Assembly (NCBI GenBank): GCA_000696115.1
Contig: JJOH01000013.1
Location: 62,001 to 126,000, forward strand
Source: Streptomyces olindensis
GTDB lineage: Bacteria > Actinomycetota > Actinomycetes > Streptomycetales > Streptomycetaceae
Direction: 5' to 3'
DNA length: 64,000 nt
A program made the translations under genes and the position numbers. The notes under the pieces were generated by a model, which was given only the letters and a program-made list of their open reading frames with translations, was not told where the DNA came from and searched no databases. Of the stretch, positions 24,626 through 33,190 are shown one piece after another. The number at the start of each line of letters is the position of its first letter. Positions within the stretch are counted from its first letter, which is position 1.

Positions 24626-25764
24626 CCTCCACCCCGATCCCGGCGGCGGATCACCGGCCGGCCGAACCGGAGACGTCCGCGGCGTCCGCCGTGCGGGCAC
24701 CCCGCACCCCGGTCCGGCGGGCGGTGGCCGCGCTGTCGTTCCGGAACATCGGCGCCCTGTACGTCTGGCTGCTCATCGTCGTCGTCTTCTCGGCGTGGGC
24801 GCCGGAGACGTTCCCGACCGCCACGACCGTCACGCAGGTCCTGAACGGCAACGCCGTGGCCGGGCTGGTGGCGCTCAGCGTCGTGGCTCCGCTGGCCGCC
24901 CGCGTCTTCGACCTCTCGGTCGCGTTCACGATGTCGCTGACCAGCGTGCTGACCGCCCGTTTCCTGGTCTCCGCGGGCCTCGGCCCGGGCACGGCCGTCG
25001 CGCTGGCCATGACGGCCGCTCTGCTGGTCGGGCTGGTCAACGGGCTCGTGGTGGTGGTCCTGCGGGTCGACTCGTTCATCGCCACCCTCGCCACCGGAGC
25101 GCTCGTCCAGTCCCTCATCACGCTGGTGACCAACGACAGCTCCATCACCGGAGTGCAGCTCATGGCGAAGCCGTTCGCCGGCATCGCCCAGCTGGAGGCG
25201 GGCGGCCTCACCCTGCCGGTGCTGTACCTGCTGCTCGCCGCGGTGGCCCTCTGGTTCCTGCTGGAGCACACCGCCACGGGACGCCGGCTCTACGCCACCG
25301 GTTTCAACGAGAACGCGGCCCGCCTGCAGGGGGTGCGCACCGGGCGGCTGCGCTTCATGACGCTGGTGATGTCCGCGCTGCTCTCCGGTTTCGCCGGTGT
25401 CGTCTTCGCCGCGTCCGTCGGTTCCGGTTCGCCGTCGGCGGGCACGCCCTACCTGCTGTCGGCCTACGCGGCGGCCTTCGTGGGGGCCACACAGCTGCGG
25501 GCGGGCCGCTTCAACGCCTGGGGCACGATGATCGCGGTGCTGCTGCTCGGCACCGGCATCACCGGACTCGGGCTCGTCACCAGTGCGCCGTGGGCCACGA
25601 GCCTGTTCACCGGCTCGGTCCTCATCATCGCGCTGGTGCTGACCGGTGGGCGGATGTCGCTGCCCGCCGTACTGCGCCGCCGGCGGGCCAGCCGGAGCGG
25701 CGACCCGGGCGTTCCGGCAGCGGCCGGCGCGCCGACCGTTCCCGACGAGGAGGCAGGACGATGA
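24622..25764 (+). CDS. ABC transporter permease (RbsC-like)
   Basis: Membrane permease of 380 residues with about eight to ten hydrophobic segments, for example YVWLLIVVVFSAW and VLYLLLAAVALWFLL. The EAA-like segment GRRLYATGFNENAARLQGV is typical of the ribose/xylose transporter family. It carries hydrophilic tails at both ends. Start and stop both overlap their neighbours by four bases (ATGA at 24622 and 25761), so permease and the downstream alcohol dehydrogenase are made together with the ATPase. Only one permease gene is present, consistent with a homodimer. Confidence 0.92.
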   Translation: MTSTPIPAADHRPAEPETSAASAVRAPRTPVRRAVAALSFRNIGALYVWLLIVVVFSAWAPETFPTATTVTQVLNGNAVAGLVALSVVAPLAARVFDLSVAFTMSLTSVLTARFLVSAGLGPGTAVALAMTAALLVGLVNGLVVVVLRVDSFIATLATGALVQSLITLVTNDSSITGVQLMAKPFAGIAQLEAGGLTLPVLYLLLAAVALWFLLEHTATGRRLYATGFNENAARLQGVRTGRLRFMTLVMSALLSGFAGVVFAASVGSGSPSAGTPYLLSAYAAAFVGATQLRAGRFNAWGTMIAVLLLGTGITGLGLVTSAPWATSLFTGSVLIIALVLTGGRMSLPAVLRRRRASRSGDPGVPAAAGAPTVPDEEAGR

Positions 25765-26804
25765 AGGCCGTCCAGTACAGGACCGTGGGCAAGGCGCCCG
25801 AGGTCGTCGAGATCCCCGTGCCCGAACCCGGCCCCGGCCAGGTGCTGATCAAGGTGACGGCGGCCGGGCTGTGCCACTCCGACCTCGCGGTCATGGGCTG
25901 GCCCGAGGAGCGGTTCCCGTATCCGCTGCCGCTGACGCTGGGGCACGAGGGTGTCGGCACCGTCGCGGCGCTCGGCAGCGGGGCCACCGGTGTCGCCGAG
26001 GGCGAGGAGGTGGCGGTGTACGGTCCGTGGGGCTGCGGCCGCTGCCGCGTCTGCGCCGAGGGCAGCGAGAACCGCTGCCCGCACGCCGCCGGACTGGGCA
26101 TCATGCCGCCGGGGCTCGGCTCCCCCGGCGCCCTCGCCGAGTACCTGCTCGTCGACTCGCCCCGGCATCTGGTGCCGTTGAACGGCCTGGACCCCGTACA
26201 GGCGGCCCCGCTCACCGACGCGGGTCTGACGCCGTATCACGCGATCCGCGGATCCCTGCCCAAGCTGGTGCCGGGCAGCACCGCGGTCGTGATCGGCGTG
26301 GGCGGCCTCGGGCATCTCGCCGTGCAGCTGCTGCGCGCGCTGACACCGGCCCGGGTCATAGCGCTCGACGTGCACGAGGAGAAGCTGGAGCTCGCACGCG
26401 CCGTCGGCGCGCACGAGGCGCTCCTGTCCGGCGAGGAGGCGCCGACGCGCGTGCGGGAACTGACCGGCGGGGTGGGAGCGGAAGCGGTCCTGGACTTCGT
26501 GGGCGCCCGGGCGACCCTGGCCGTCGCCGCCGCGGCGGTGGCGACGGGAGGGGACGTGAGCGTCGTCGGCATCGGCGGCGGCACCCTGGCGGTCGGTTTC
26601 GGCGGCGGACTGCCGTTCGAGGTCTCCGCCTGCGCGCCCTACTGGGGCAGCCGGACGGACCTGGTGGACGTCCTCGACCTCGCCCGTCGGGGGCTCGTCT
26701 CCTCGCACGTCGAGACGTTCTCCCTGGACGAGGCACCCCTGGCGTACGAGCGCCTGCACGCCGGGGAGATCACCGGCCGGGCGGTGGTGCTGCCGCACGG
26801 CTGA
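25761..26804 (+). CDS. Zinc-dependent alcohol dehydrogenase
   Basis: Zinc MDR alcohol dehydrogenase of 347 residues. The catalytic zinc region shows AAGLCHSDLAV and GHEGVGTV (near residues 35-70). Structural zinc cysteines are in CGRCRVCAEGSENRC (near 90), and the cofactor motif is GVGGLGHLAVQ (near 180). Its start overlaps the permease stop, which directly links substrate import to alcohol oxidation and suggests the imported compound, or an early product, carries a hydroxyl group. Its last 35 bases overlap the convergent ThuA-like gene. Confidence 0.93.
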   Translation: MKAVQYRTVGKAPEVVEIPVPEPGPGQVLIKVTAAGLCHSDLAVMGWPEERFPYPLPLTLGHEGVGTVAALGSGATGVAEGEEVAVYGPWGCGRCRVCAEGSENRCPHAAGLGIMPPGLGSPGALAEYLLVDSPRHLVPLNGLDPVQAAPLTDAGLTPYHAIRGSLPKLVPGSTAVVIGVGGLGHLAVQLLRALTPARVIALDVHEEKLELARAVGAHEALLSGEEAPTRVRELTGGVGAEAVLDFVGARATLAVAAAAVATGGDVSVVGIGGGTLAVGFGGGLPFEVSACAPYWGSRTDLVDVLDLARRGLVSSHVETFSLDEAPLAYERLHAGEITGRAVVLPHG

Positions 26805-27561
26805 CGGCCCGCTCCAGACAGCGCCGGAGGACCGTGCGGAACTCCGGCGCTTCCCAGGGCCCCCGGTCCACCCGCCCGGTGTCGGCCACACCGAGGTCCT
26901 GCATGTCGTACCGGCCCCGGCAGTGGCCGAGGGTGAAGTAGCAGACCTCGCCCCGTCCGTGCCGCTTGAGGTACAGCACCGGCCGGGGCGCGTCGTCGAG
27001 CGCCGCCGTGTCGCCCTCGGCGAAACCGCGGCACGGCCCGGTGTACTCGGCGTGCAGCAGCACCTCCGGCTCCCCGTGCAGCTCGCAGACGTACAGCTCG
27101 TCGGTGACCGTGAACGGCCCGATCCCGGCGACCAGCGGATGGTCCGGCCGGGTCACCCGCACCTCGTACGGCTCGATCGGCGGGTGGGCGAGGAACTGGC
27201 TGCCGAGCACTCCGGACAGCTCGCCGAGGAGCCGCGGGGTCGTGAAGAGCCGTGGCCCGCCCGGAGTCGGGGGCTCGATCACGGAGTTGGTGCCGTGCAG
27301 GGCGAGCCAGTGCCCGCCCCGCTCGACGAAGTGCGCGAGCGCCTCGCGCTGCCCGGTGTCCGGGCGTACGTCGCAGGTGTAGGTGACCAGCAGGTCGGCG
27401 GCCTCCAGTGCGGGCAGGCAGTCGTAGTCCTGGTACACGCGGGTGCGGACGCGCGGCTGGTCCGCGAGGAGTTCCAGCAGTCGCAGCCGCGCGAAGTCGA
27501 CGTCGTGCCACCTGCCGCCGCAGACCAGTACGGCGTCCAGACGGCCGGCCGGGCCCGCCAC
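26770..27561 (-). CDS. ThuA domain-containing protein
   Basis: A 263-residue protein with a glutamine-amidotransferase-like ThuA fold. Typical features are VLVCGGRWHDVDFARLR at the N-terminus, GGHWLALHGTNS near residue 100, and GEVCYFTLGHCRGRY near 215. ThuA proteins take part in sugar or 3-keto-glycoside breakdown; the exact role is often unknown. The GTG start at 27561 is 3 bases past the SDR stop, so it is in an operon with the SDR and acyl-CoA dehydrogenase. The 3' end overlaps the alcohol dehydrogenase gene on the other strand. Confidence 0.85.
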   Translation of the reverse strand: MAGPAGRLDAVLVCGGRWHDVDFARLRLLELLADQPRVRTRVYQDYDCLPALEAADLLVTYTCDVRPDTGQREALAHFVERGGHWLALHGTNSVIEPPTPGGPRLFTTPRLLGELSGVLGSQFLAHPPIEPYEVRVTRPDHPLVAGIGPFTVTDELYVCELHGEPEVLLHAEYTGPCRGFAEGDTAALDDAPRPVLYLKRHGRGEVCYFTLGHCRGRYDMQDLGVADTGRVDRGPWEAPEFRTVLRRCLERAVSRAAAPPPGR

Positions 27562-27564
27562 GGC

Positions 27565-28329
27565 TCAGTACTGGACGCGGGTCAGCAGCCCGCCGTCCAC
27601 CACGAGGTTGACACCGACGCAGAACGAGCCGGTGCGGCCGAGGAGGAACGTCACCGCGTTCGCCACGTCCTCCGCGGTGCCGTAGCGGCCGATCGGCAGC
27701 TTGGCGAGCACCTCCTCGTAGACCTCCGGCCGGGCGGTGCGGATGGTCTCCCAGGCGCCGCCGGGGAAGTCGATCGGGCCGGGCGAGACGGTGTTGACCC
27801 GGATGCCCTCGGGGGCCAGGGCGTGGGCGAGGGCGGAGGCGTGCTGGACGACGGCCGCCTTCAGGGCGGAGTAGGAGTTGGCTCCGGCCGGGCGGGCCGT
27901 GTCGGAGGCGTTGGTCGTGCCGATGGCCACCACGGCGGCCCGGTCGGAGGCCTCCAGGTGCGGCAGGGCCGCCTCGACCAGTCCCGCGAACGGGATCAGG
28001 TCGCCGCGCAGGCTGGCCTCCCAGGACTCGGGTCCCTTGACGTTGCCCGCCGAGACGTTGGAGACCAGCAGGTCCAGGCCGCCGAGTTCGTCCGCCGACC
28101 GCCGCACGAAGGCCGCGAGGGCGGCCGGGTCGGTGACGTCGACCGGTTCGGCGTACACGGTCGTTCCGTCGGCGCGCAGTTCGGCGGCGGTCTTCGCCAG
28201 CGCCTCCTCGCCCCGCGCGCACAGGGCCAGCGCGCAGCCCTCGGCGGCCAGCGCCGCGGCGATCGCCCGGCCGATACCCCGGCTGGCGCCGGTCACCAGC
28301 GCCTTGGCGCCTGTCAGTCCTGTGTCCAT
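27565..28329 (-). CDS. SDR family oxidoreductase
   Basis: Short-chain dehydrogenase/reductase of 254 residues with cofactor motif TGASRGIG (residues about 13-20), SNVSAGN in place of the common NNAG, and catalytic Tyr and Lys in NSYSALKAAV. The end VDGGLLTRVQY is typical. It is the middle gene of a three-gene minus-strand operon behind an acyl-CoA dehydrogenase and in front of the ThuA-like gene. It probably oxidises or reduces a hydroxyl/keto group on a pathway intermediate; direction and substrate are unknown. Confidence 0.92.
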   Translation of the reverse strand: MDTGLTGAKALVTGASRGIGRAIAAALAAEGCALALCARGEEALAKTAAELRADGTTVYAEPVDVTDPAALAAFVRRSADELGGLDLLVSNVSAGNVKGPESWEASLRGDLIPFAGLVEAALPHLEASDRAAVVAIGTTNASDTARPAGANSYSALKAAVVQHASALAHALAPEGIRVNTVSPGPIDFPGGAWETIRTARPEVYEEVLAKLPIGRYGTAEDVANAVTFLLGRTGSFCVGVNLVVDGGLLTRVQY

Positions 28330-28344
28330 CGGTCATGCTCCTCG

Positions 28345-29598
28345 TCAGCTGTGGGGCAGTTGGGAGAACGGCACCCGGTCGGTACGCGGCTCGCCGGGCA
28401 GTCCCAGGACGCGTTCGCCGATCAGGTTGCGCTGGATCTGGTCGGTGCCGCCGGCCAGCCGGTAGCCGGGGGCACCGAGCAGGTGCTGCGTCCAGGCGAA
28501 GGTGTCCGGCTCGCCGGTGTCGGCGCCGATCCGGGCGCCCATGAGGTCGGCCGCCGTCTGCCCGGTGCGGGTGAGCAGGTCGGAGGCCATGAGCTTGGTC
28601 AGCGACGCCTCGGGGCCCGGCCGGCCACCGGCCGCGCTCGCCCGGGCGACCCGGTCCACGGTGGCCGCGCGCAACTCGGACCGGACGTACAGGTCGGCGA
28701 GTTGCTGGCGGACGAGGGGGTCCCCGGTCCGGCCGAGTGAGCGCGCGAGGGCGAGGACGTCGGCGAAGGTGCCGCCCTTGCGCCGGTTGCCGCCACCGGA
28801 GGCGGTCCGTTCGAAGGCGAGGGTGGCGGTGGCGACCTCCCAGCCCTGCCCCGGGCGCCCGATCCGCAGCGCGTCCGGGACGCGGACGCCTTCGAGGAAC
28901 ACCTCGTTGAAGGAGGCGCCGCCGCTCATCTGACGGATGGGGCGGGTCACCACGCCGGGGGCGTCCATCGGGACCAGGAAGGCGGTGATGCCGGCCTGCT
29001 TGACGACATCCGGGTCGGTGCGGGCCAGCAGCAGCCCGTAGTCGGCGAACTGGGCTCCCGACGTCCACACCTTCTGGCCGTCGACCACCCACGCGTCGCC
29101 CTCCCGCCGCGCACGGGTGCGCAGCGCGGCCAGGTCGGACCCGGCGCCGGGCTCGCTGAAGAGCTGACAGGCCAGCAGGTCCGTGCGCAGGAACGCGCGG
29201 GCGTACGTGGCACGTTGCCCGTCCGTCCCGAACAGGGAGACGGCCATCCCGACCAGCCGCACGGTGACGCTGATCAGCTCGGTCGACGGCGGCACCGCGA
29301 AGGCGGACTCCTCCTGGGCCAAGGCAGCCGCGTGGGCGGCGCTCAGGCCCGCGCCGCCCTTGTCCCTCGGGAGGGTCAGGGCCTGGTACCCGGCGTCGAA
29401 GCGGGCGCGCTGGTAGGCGCGGCAGCGTTCCAGCAGCAGTCGTTCCTCGTCGTCGGGGAGGTTGTGGAAGACGGCGAGATCACCCGCCGGCGAGACGGAC
29501 CGCGGCGCCCCGGCCGGTTCGAGCACGGTGGCCAGCCACTGTGCGGCCAGGGCGCGCCAGGCGTCGAGGTCCGGCTGCTCCGCGTCCGGCTTGGACAT
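28345..29598 (-). CDS. Acyl-CoA dehydrogenase
   Basis: Acyl-CoA dehydrogenase of 417 residues. Visible motifs are CQLFSEPGAGSDLAALRTR (near residue 145), VDGQKVWTSGAQ, and the C-terminal LAGGTDQIQRNLIGERVLGLP. It is the third such enzyme in the island and belongs to the FadE group that often acts on branched or ring-bearing acyl-CoAs in actinobacteria; that detail is inference. It heads the minus-strand operon with an SDR and a ThuA-like protein and is divergent from the acyl-CoA ligase gene. Confidence 0.93.
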   Translation of the reverse strand: MSKPDAEQPDLDAWRALAAQWLATVLEPAGAPRSVSPAGDLAVFHNLPDDEERLLLERCRAYQRARFDAGYQALTLPRDKGGAGLSAAHAAALAQEESAFAVPPSTELISVTVRLVGMAVSLFGTDGQRATYARAFLRTDLLACQLFSEPGAGSDLAALRTRARREGDAWVVDGQKVWTSGAQFADYGLLLARTDPDVVKQAGITAFLVPMDAPGVVTRPIRQMSGGASFNEVFLEGVRVPDALRIGRPGQGWEVATATLAFERTASGGGNRRKGGTFADVLALARSLGRTGDPLVRQQLADLYVRSELRAATVDRVARASAAGGRPGPEASLTKLMASDLLTRTGQTAADLMGARIGADTGEPDTFAWTQHLLGAPGYRLAGGTDQIQRNLIGERVLGLPGEPRTDRVPFSQLPHS

Positions 29599-29782
29599 GG
29601 CTCCTCCTGGGCGGCACTTAGCAGACGACAGCTAGAGAAACGTGGATCCGGAAGAAGCCCTCGCACTGGGCTGGACAGCACCGGCTCGGTCAGAGTGTTC
29701 CGTACTTTCTTGATAAACGCTACAGTCTCGGCATCGCCTCCCCGTGGACGCAGGGGAAGACCGAGGAGCCGCCGGAGGAGCC
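29599..29782. promoter_or_regulatory. Divergent promoter region, acyl-CoA dehydrogenase / acyl-CoA ligase
   Basis: A 184-base spacer between divergent catabolic genes, with two less GC-rich patches around 29615-29645 and 29700-29730. CTAGAGAAACG near 29633 weakly resembles the CTAGAAAC element at 2202. TACAGT near 29729 could be a -10 hexamer, but no good -35 was seen. A shared regulator is possible but weakly supported. Confidence 0.3.
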
Positions 29783-31318
29783 ATGTCCCTTCCACCACTC
29801 GACCGCCGCGCCCAGGAGACACCGCACGAGCCCGCCCTGGTGGACGACCGGGGTGCGCTGTCCTGGTCCGGGCTCGCCGACCGGGTCGAGCGGGCGGCCG
29901 TACGGCTGCTGGAGTTCGCGCCCGGCCCCGATCACCGCGTCGCCGTCCTCGGCGACAACGCGATCCCCACGCTCGTGGCCCACCTCGCCGGGCTGCGCGC
30001 GGGCGTGGGGACCGTGGCGACGTCCCGTCAGCTGCGGGTCGGCGAACTCGTCGACCAGCTCGTCGACGCCGACGCCACCGGGATCATCGCCGGGCCGGTC
30101 GGTGCGGGTGTCGCCGTCGAGGCGGCCCGCGAACTCGGCCTGCCCGTCGTGACGCACGGCACCGAGCCGGCCGGTCACGCCTTCGACTGGGACCTGTGGC
30201 TCGGCGCGGCACCCGCCGCCACCGTTCCCCCGGACCGGCCCGCCCGGCCTCCGCTCGTCTACACCTCGGGCACCACCGGCCGGGCCCGCGGCACCGAGGT
30301 GCGCTGGGTGAGCGGCCCGGTCACCGACAGCGCCGCCTACCTGGCCGAGCTGGCTGCCCGGCCCGGCTTCCCCCCGGGTCCCCACCTGGTGTGCGGCCCG
30401 CTCCAGCACAACGGGCCGCTGACCTCGCTGCGGCACCTGGCGGCCGGTCAGCCGGTGGTGATCCTCGGCAAGTTCGACGCGGAGGCGTTCCTGCGTCACG
30501 TCGAGCGGTGGCGGGTCACCTCCTCCGTGATGGTGCCGACGCACTTCCAGCGCCTGCTCGCCCTGCCGGAGGAGGTGCGCGGCCGGTACGACGTCTCCAG
30601 CCTGCTCCACGTCTCGCACACCGGATCCGCGTGCCCGCCGGACGTGAAGCGGGCCATGATCGACTGGTTCGGCCCGGTGCTCACCGAGTCCTACGGCGCC
30701 AGCGAGGCGGGCACCCTGGCCCGCATCGACAGCACCGAGTGGCTGGAGCACCCCGGCTCCGTCGGCCGTGTCCAGCCCCCGTTCGAGGTGCTGGTGACCG
30801 ACGACGACGGCAACCCGCTGCCGCCCGGCGCACTCGGCCTGCTGGCCTTCCGCGCCCCCGAGGGCCGGGGCGTGCGCTACCACGCCGACCCGGACAAGAC
30901 GGAGGCCGCCTACCTCTCCCCCGGCGTCTTCACCCTCGGCGACATCGGCTACGTGGACGCGGACGGCTACCTCTTCCTCACCGACCGGGCCGCCGACGTC
31001 GTGGTCTCCGGCGGCGTCAACCTGTACCCGGCGGAGAGCGAGGCGGTGCTGCGGCTGCATCCCGCGGTCGCCGAGGTCGCCGTCATCGGCGTGCCCGACC
31101 CGGACTTCGGCGAGTCGCTGCGGGCACTGGTCGTGGCCGCCGGGGCCGAGCCGCCGGCCGGGGACCTGGACCGGTTCTGCCGCGACCGGCTGGCCTCCTA
31201 CAAGTGCCCCAAGTCCTACGAGTTCGTGGCCGAGCTGCCGCGCAACGCCATGGGCAAGCTCGACAAACGCGCGATGCGGCGCCCCTACTGGCGCTCCGAG
31301 CGCACCATCGCCGGCTGA
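29783..31318 (+). CDS. AMP-dependent acyl-CoA synthetase (CoA ligase)
   Basis: Adenylate-forming CoA ligase of 511 residues. Core motifs are YTSGTTGRARGTE (P-loop, near residue 160), ESYGASEAG (near 300), GDIGYVDADGYLFLTDR and GGVNLYPAE (near 400), and NAMGKLDKR with the catalytic lysine near the C-terminus. It would convert a carboxylic acid to its CoA ester through an acyl-AMP, the entry step to the beta-oxidation enzymes nearby. GGAGG precedes the ATG at 29783. It starts the plus-strand operon with a phosphatase-like protein, a thiolase and a VanB-type reductase. Confidence 0.93.
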   Translation: MSLPPLDRRAQETPHEPALVDDRGALSWSGLADRVERAAVRLLEFAPGPDHRVAVLGDNAIPTLVAHLAGLRAGVGTVATSRQLRVGELVDQLVDADATGIIAGPVGAGVAVEAARELGLPVVTHGTEPAGHAFDWDLWLGAAPAATVPPDRPARPPLVYTSGTTGRARGTEVRWVSGPVTDSAAYLAELAARPGFPPGPHLVCGPLQHNGPLTSLRHLAAGQPVVILGKFDAEAFLRHVERWRVTSSVMVPTHFQRLLALPEEVRGRYDVSSLLHVSHTGSACPPDVKRAMIDWFGPVLTESYGASEAGTLARIDSTEWLEHPGSVGRVQPPFEVLVTDDDGNPLPPGALGLLAFRAPEGRGVRYHADPDKTEAAYLSPGVFTLGDIGYVDADGYLFLTDRAADVVVSGGVNLYPAESEAVLRLHPAVAEVAVIGVPDPDFGESLRALVVAAGAEPPAGDLDRFCRDRLASYKCPKSYEFVAELPRNAMGKLDKRAMRRPYWRSERTIAG

Positions 31319-31344
31319 GCCGGTCCCACCGCGAAGGATCCTCC

Positions 31345-31941
31345 ATGACCGAACTGCTCCTCATCCGGCACGGCCTCCCCCTGGCGGGCGTGTACGACCC
31401 CGGGCTGTCCCCGGAGGGCACCGCGCAGGCCGAGCGGCTCGCCGCCTGGCTCGCGCACGAGGACATCGACGCCCTGTACGCCAGCCCGTTCCGGCGTGCC
31501 CGGGAGACGGCGGCGCCGCTGGAGCGCCGCACCGGACTGACCGCGACGGTGCTGGACGACCTGCGCGAGTGGGACACCGACGTCTCACAGCCCTACACAC
31601 CGCCGGAGCAGATCAACGCCGACGACCCCCGGTCGGTGGCGCTCACCGAGGGACGGTACGAGGACTTCGTGCCCGACCTGGACTGGGAGGCCTTCCGGGC
31701 CCGAGCGGTGCGGGGCATGGACACCATGCTGGCCGCCCACCCGGGCCGACGGATCGCGGCCGTGTGCCACGGCGGCATCACCAACACCTATCTGGCGACG
31801 GTGCTCGGACTGCCCCGCATGTTCTGGTTCCACCCCGGCTACACCTCCGTCAGCCGGGTCCGGCGGCTGCCGGGCGGGCGGATCGTCCTGCACTCGGTGA
31901 ACGAGACCGCCCACCTGGTCGCCGAGCACGCCGCCGCCTGA
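31345..31941 (+). CDS. Histidine phosphatase family protein
   Basis: A 198-residue member of the phosphoglycerate-mutase-like superfamily. The phosphohistidine motif LIRHGLP lies at the N-terminus, ASPFRRARETA follows near residue 50, and the second histidine is in VCHGGITNTYLA near 138. AAGGA lies 6 bases before the ATG at 31345. It sits between a CoA ligase and a thiolase, so it may remove phosphate from a pathway or cofactor metabolite; this could relate to the two phosphohistidine swivel-domain proteins in the island, but that link is speculative. Confidence 0.88.
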   Translation: MTELLLIRHGLPLAGVYDPGLSPEGTAQAERLAAWLAHEDIDALYASPFRRARETAAPLERRTGLTATVLDDLREWDTDVSQPYTPPEQINADDPRSVALTEGRYEDFVPDLDWEAFRARAVRGMDTMLAAHPGRRIAAVCHGGITNTYLATVLGLPRMFWFHPGYTSVSRVRRLPGGRIVLHSVNETAHLVAEHAAA

Positions 31942-31973
31942 TCCCGTCCCCTCGCACCCAGGAGGTCCCGGCC

Positions 31974-33185
31974 GTGCCCGGATCCGTCATCGTCTCCGGC
32001 GCCAGAACGCCCGTCGGCAAGCTGATGGGCGCCCTGAGCACCCTGTCCGCCCCCGACCTCGGCGCGCACGCGATCGGCGCCGCCCTCTCCGCCGTACGGC
32101 TGGCCCCGGCCGCCGTGGAAGCCGTCGTCATGGGCCATGTCGTGCAGGCCGGGGCCGGCCCCAACACGGCACGGCAGGCGGCGGTGCGCGCCGGCATCCC
32201 GTTCTCCGTCCCGGCGAGCACCGTGAACAAGCTCTGCCTGTCCGGTCTGCACGCCATCGCCCTGGCCGACCTCATGGTCGCCTCCGGGCGTCACGAGGTG
32301 GTCGTCGCGGGCGGCATGGAGTCCATGTCCGGCGCCCCGCACCTGCTGCGCGGCGCACGCGGCGGCTGGAAGTACGGTGCGGCCACCGCCGAGGACGCCC
32401 TCGACCGGGACGCGCTCGTGTGCGCCTTCGACGGCGTCTCCATGGGCGCGGCCACCGAGCGCCACCAGCGGCCGTACGGCCTGAAGCGGGCGGAGCAGGA
32501 CGAGTACAGCGCCCTGTCGCACCAACGCGCCGCCCGCGCCCAGGAGTCGGGCGCCCTGGCCGCCGAGATCACGCCGGTCACGGTGCCGGGACGCCGGGGT
32601 GAGACAGTCGTCACCACCGACGAGGGCGTACGGCCGGACAGCACCGCCGGGAGCCTCGGACGGCTGCGGCCCGCCTTCTCCGGCGACGGCGAGGGCACCA
32701 TCACCGCGGGAAACTCCTCGCAGCTCTCGGACGGCGCGGCGGCCGTCGTCGTGATGAGTGCGGCACGCGCCGAGCGGGAGGGCCTCACGCCGCTCGCCGT
32801 GATCGGCGCCTACGGCACGGTCGCGGGCCCCGACCCCTCACTGCTGGTGCAGCCGTCCGGCGCGGTCCGCGACGCCCTGGCGCGGGACGGGCGGCTGAAG
32901 GCCGCCGACCTGGACCTGCTCGAGATCAACGAGGCGTTCGCCGGTGTCGCCCTCGCCTCCCTACGGGACCTCGACGTCCCGCTCGAGAAGGTGAATGTCA
33001 ACGGCGGGGCCATCGCCCTGGGGCATCCGGTCGGCATGACCGGTGCCCGACTGGTCCTGACCCTCGCGACGGAGCTGCGGCGACGCGGCGGCGGCGTGGG
33101 GGCGGCGGCCCTGTGCGGGGGCGGCGGCCAGGGCGACGCACTGCTGCTGCACGTACCGCCGCACACTCCGGACCGGACCAGGTGA
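31974..33185 (+). CDS. Acetyl-CoA acyltransferase (thiolase)
   Basis: Thiolase of 403 residues with all catalytic elements: nucleophilic cysteine in NKLCLSGLHA (near residue 85), GGAIALGHPVGMTGAR with the general-base histidine (near 350), and the final cysteine in CGGGGQGDAL. It would cleave a 3-oxoacyl-CoA with CoA to release acetyl- or propionyl-CoA. The GTG at 31974 follows AGGAGG by 8 bases. This is the island's conventional thiolase, in contrast to the altered Ltp-like protein at 7937. Confidence 0.94.
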   Translation: MPGSVIVSGARTPVGKLMGALSTLSAPDLGAHAIGAALSAVRLAPAAVEAVVMGHVVQAGAGPNTARQAAVRAGIPFSVPASTVNKLCLSGLHAIALADLMVASGRHEVVVAGGMESMSGAPHLLRGARGGWKYGAATAEDALDRDALVCAFDGVSMGAATERHQRPYGLKRAEQDEYSALSHQRAARAQESGALAAEITPVTVPGRRGETVVTTDEGVRPDSTAGSLGRLRPAFSGDGEGTITAGNSSQLSDGAAAVVVMSAARAEREGLTPLAVIGAYGTVAGPDPSLLVQPSGAVRDALARDGRLKAADLDLLEINEAFAGVALASLRDLDVPLEKVNVNGGAIALGHPVGMTGARLVLTLATELRRRGGGVGAAALCGGGGQGDALLLHVPPHTPDRTR

Positions 33186-33190
33186 CCACC

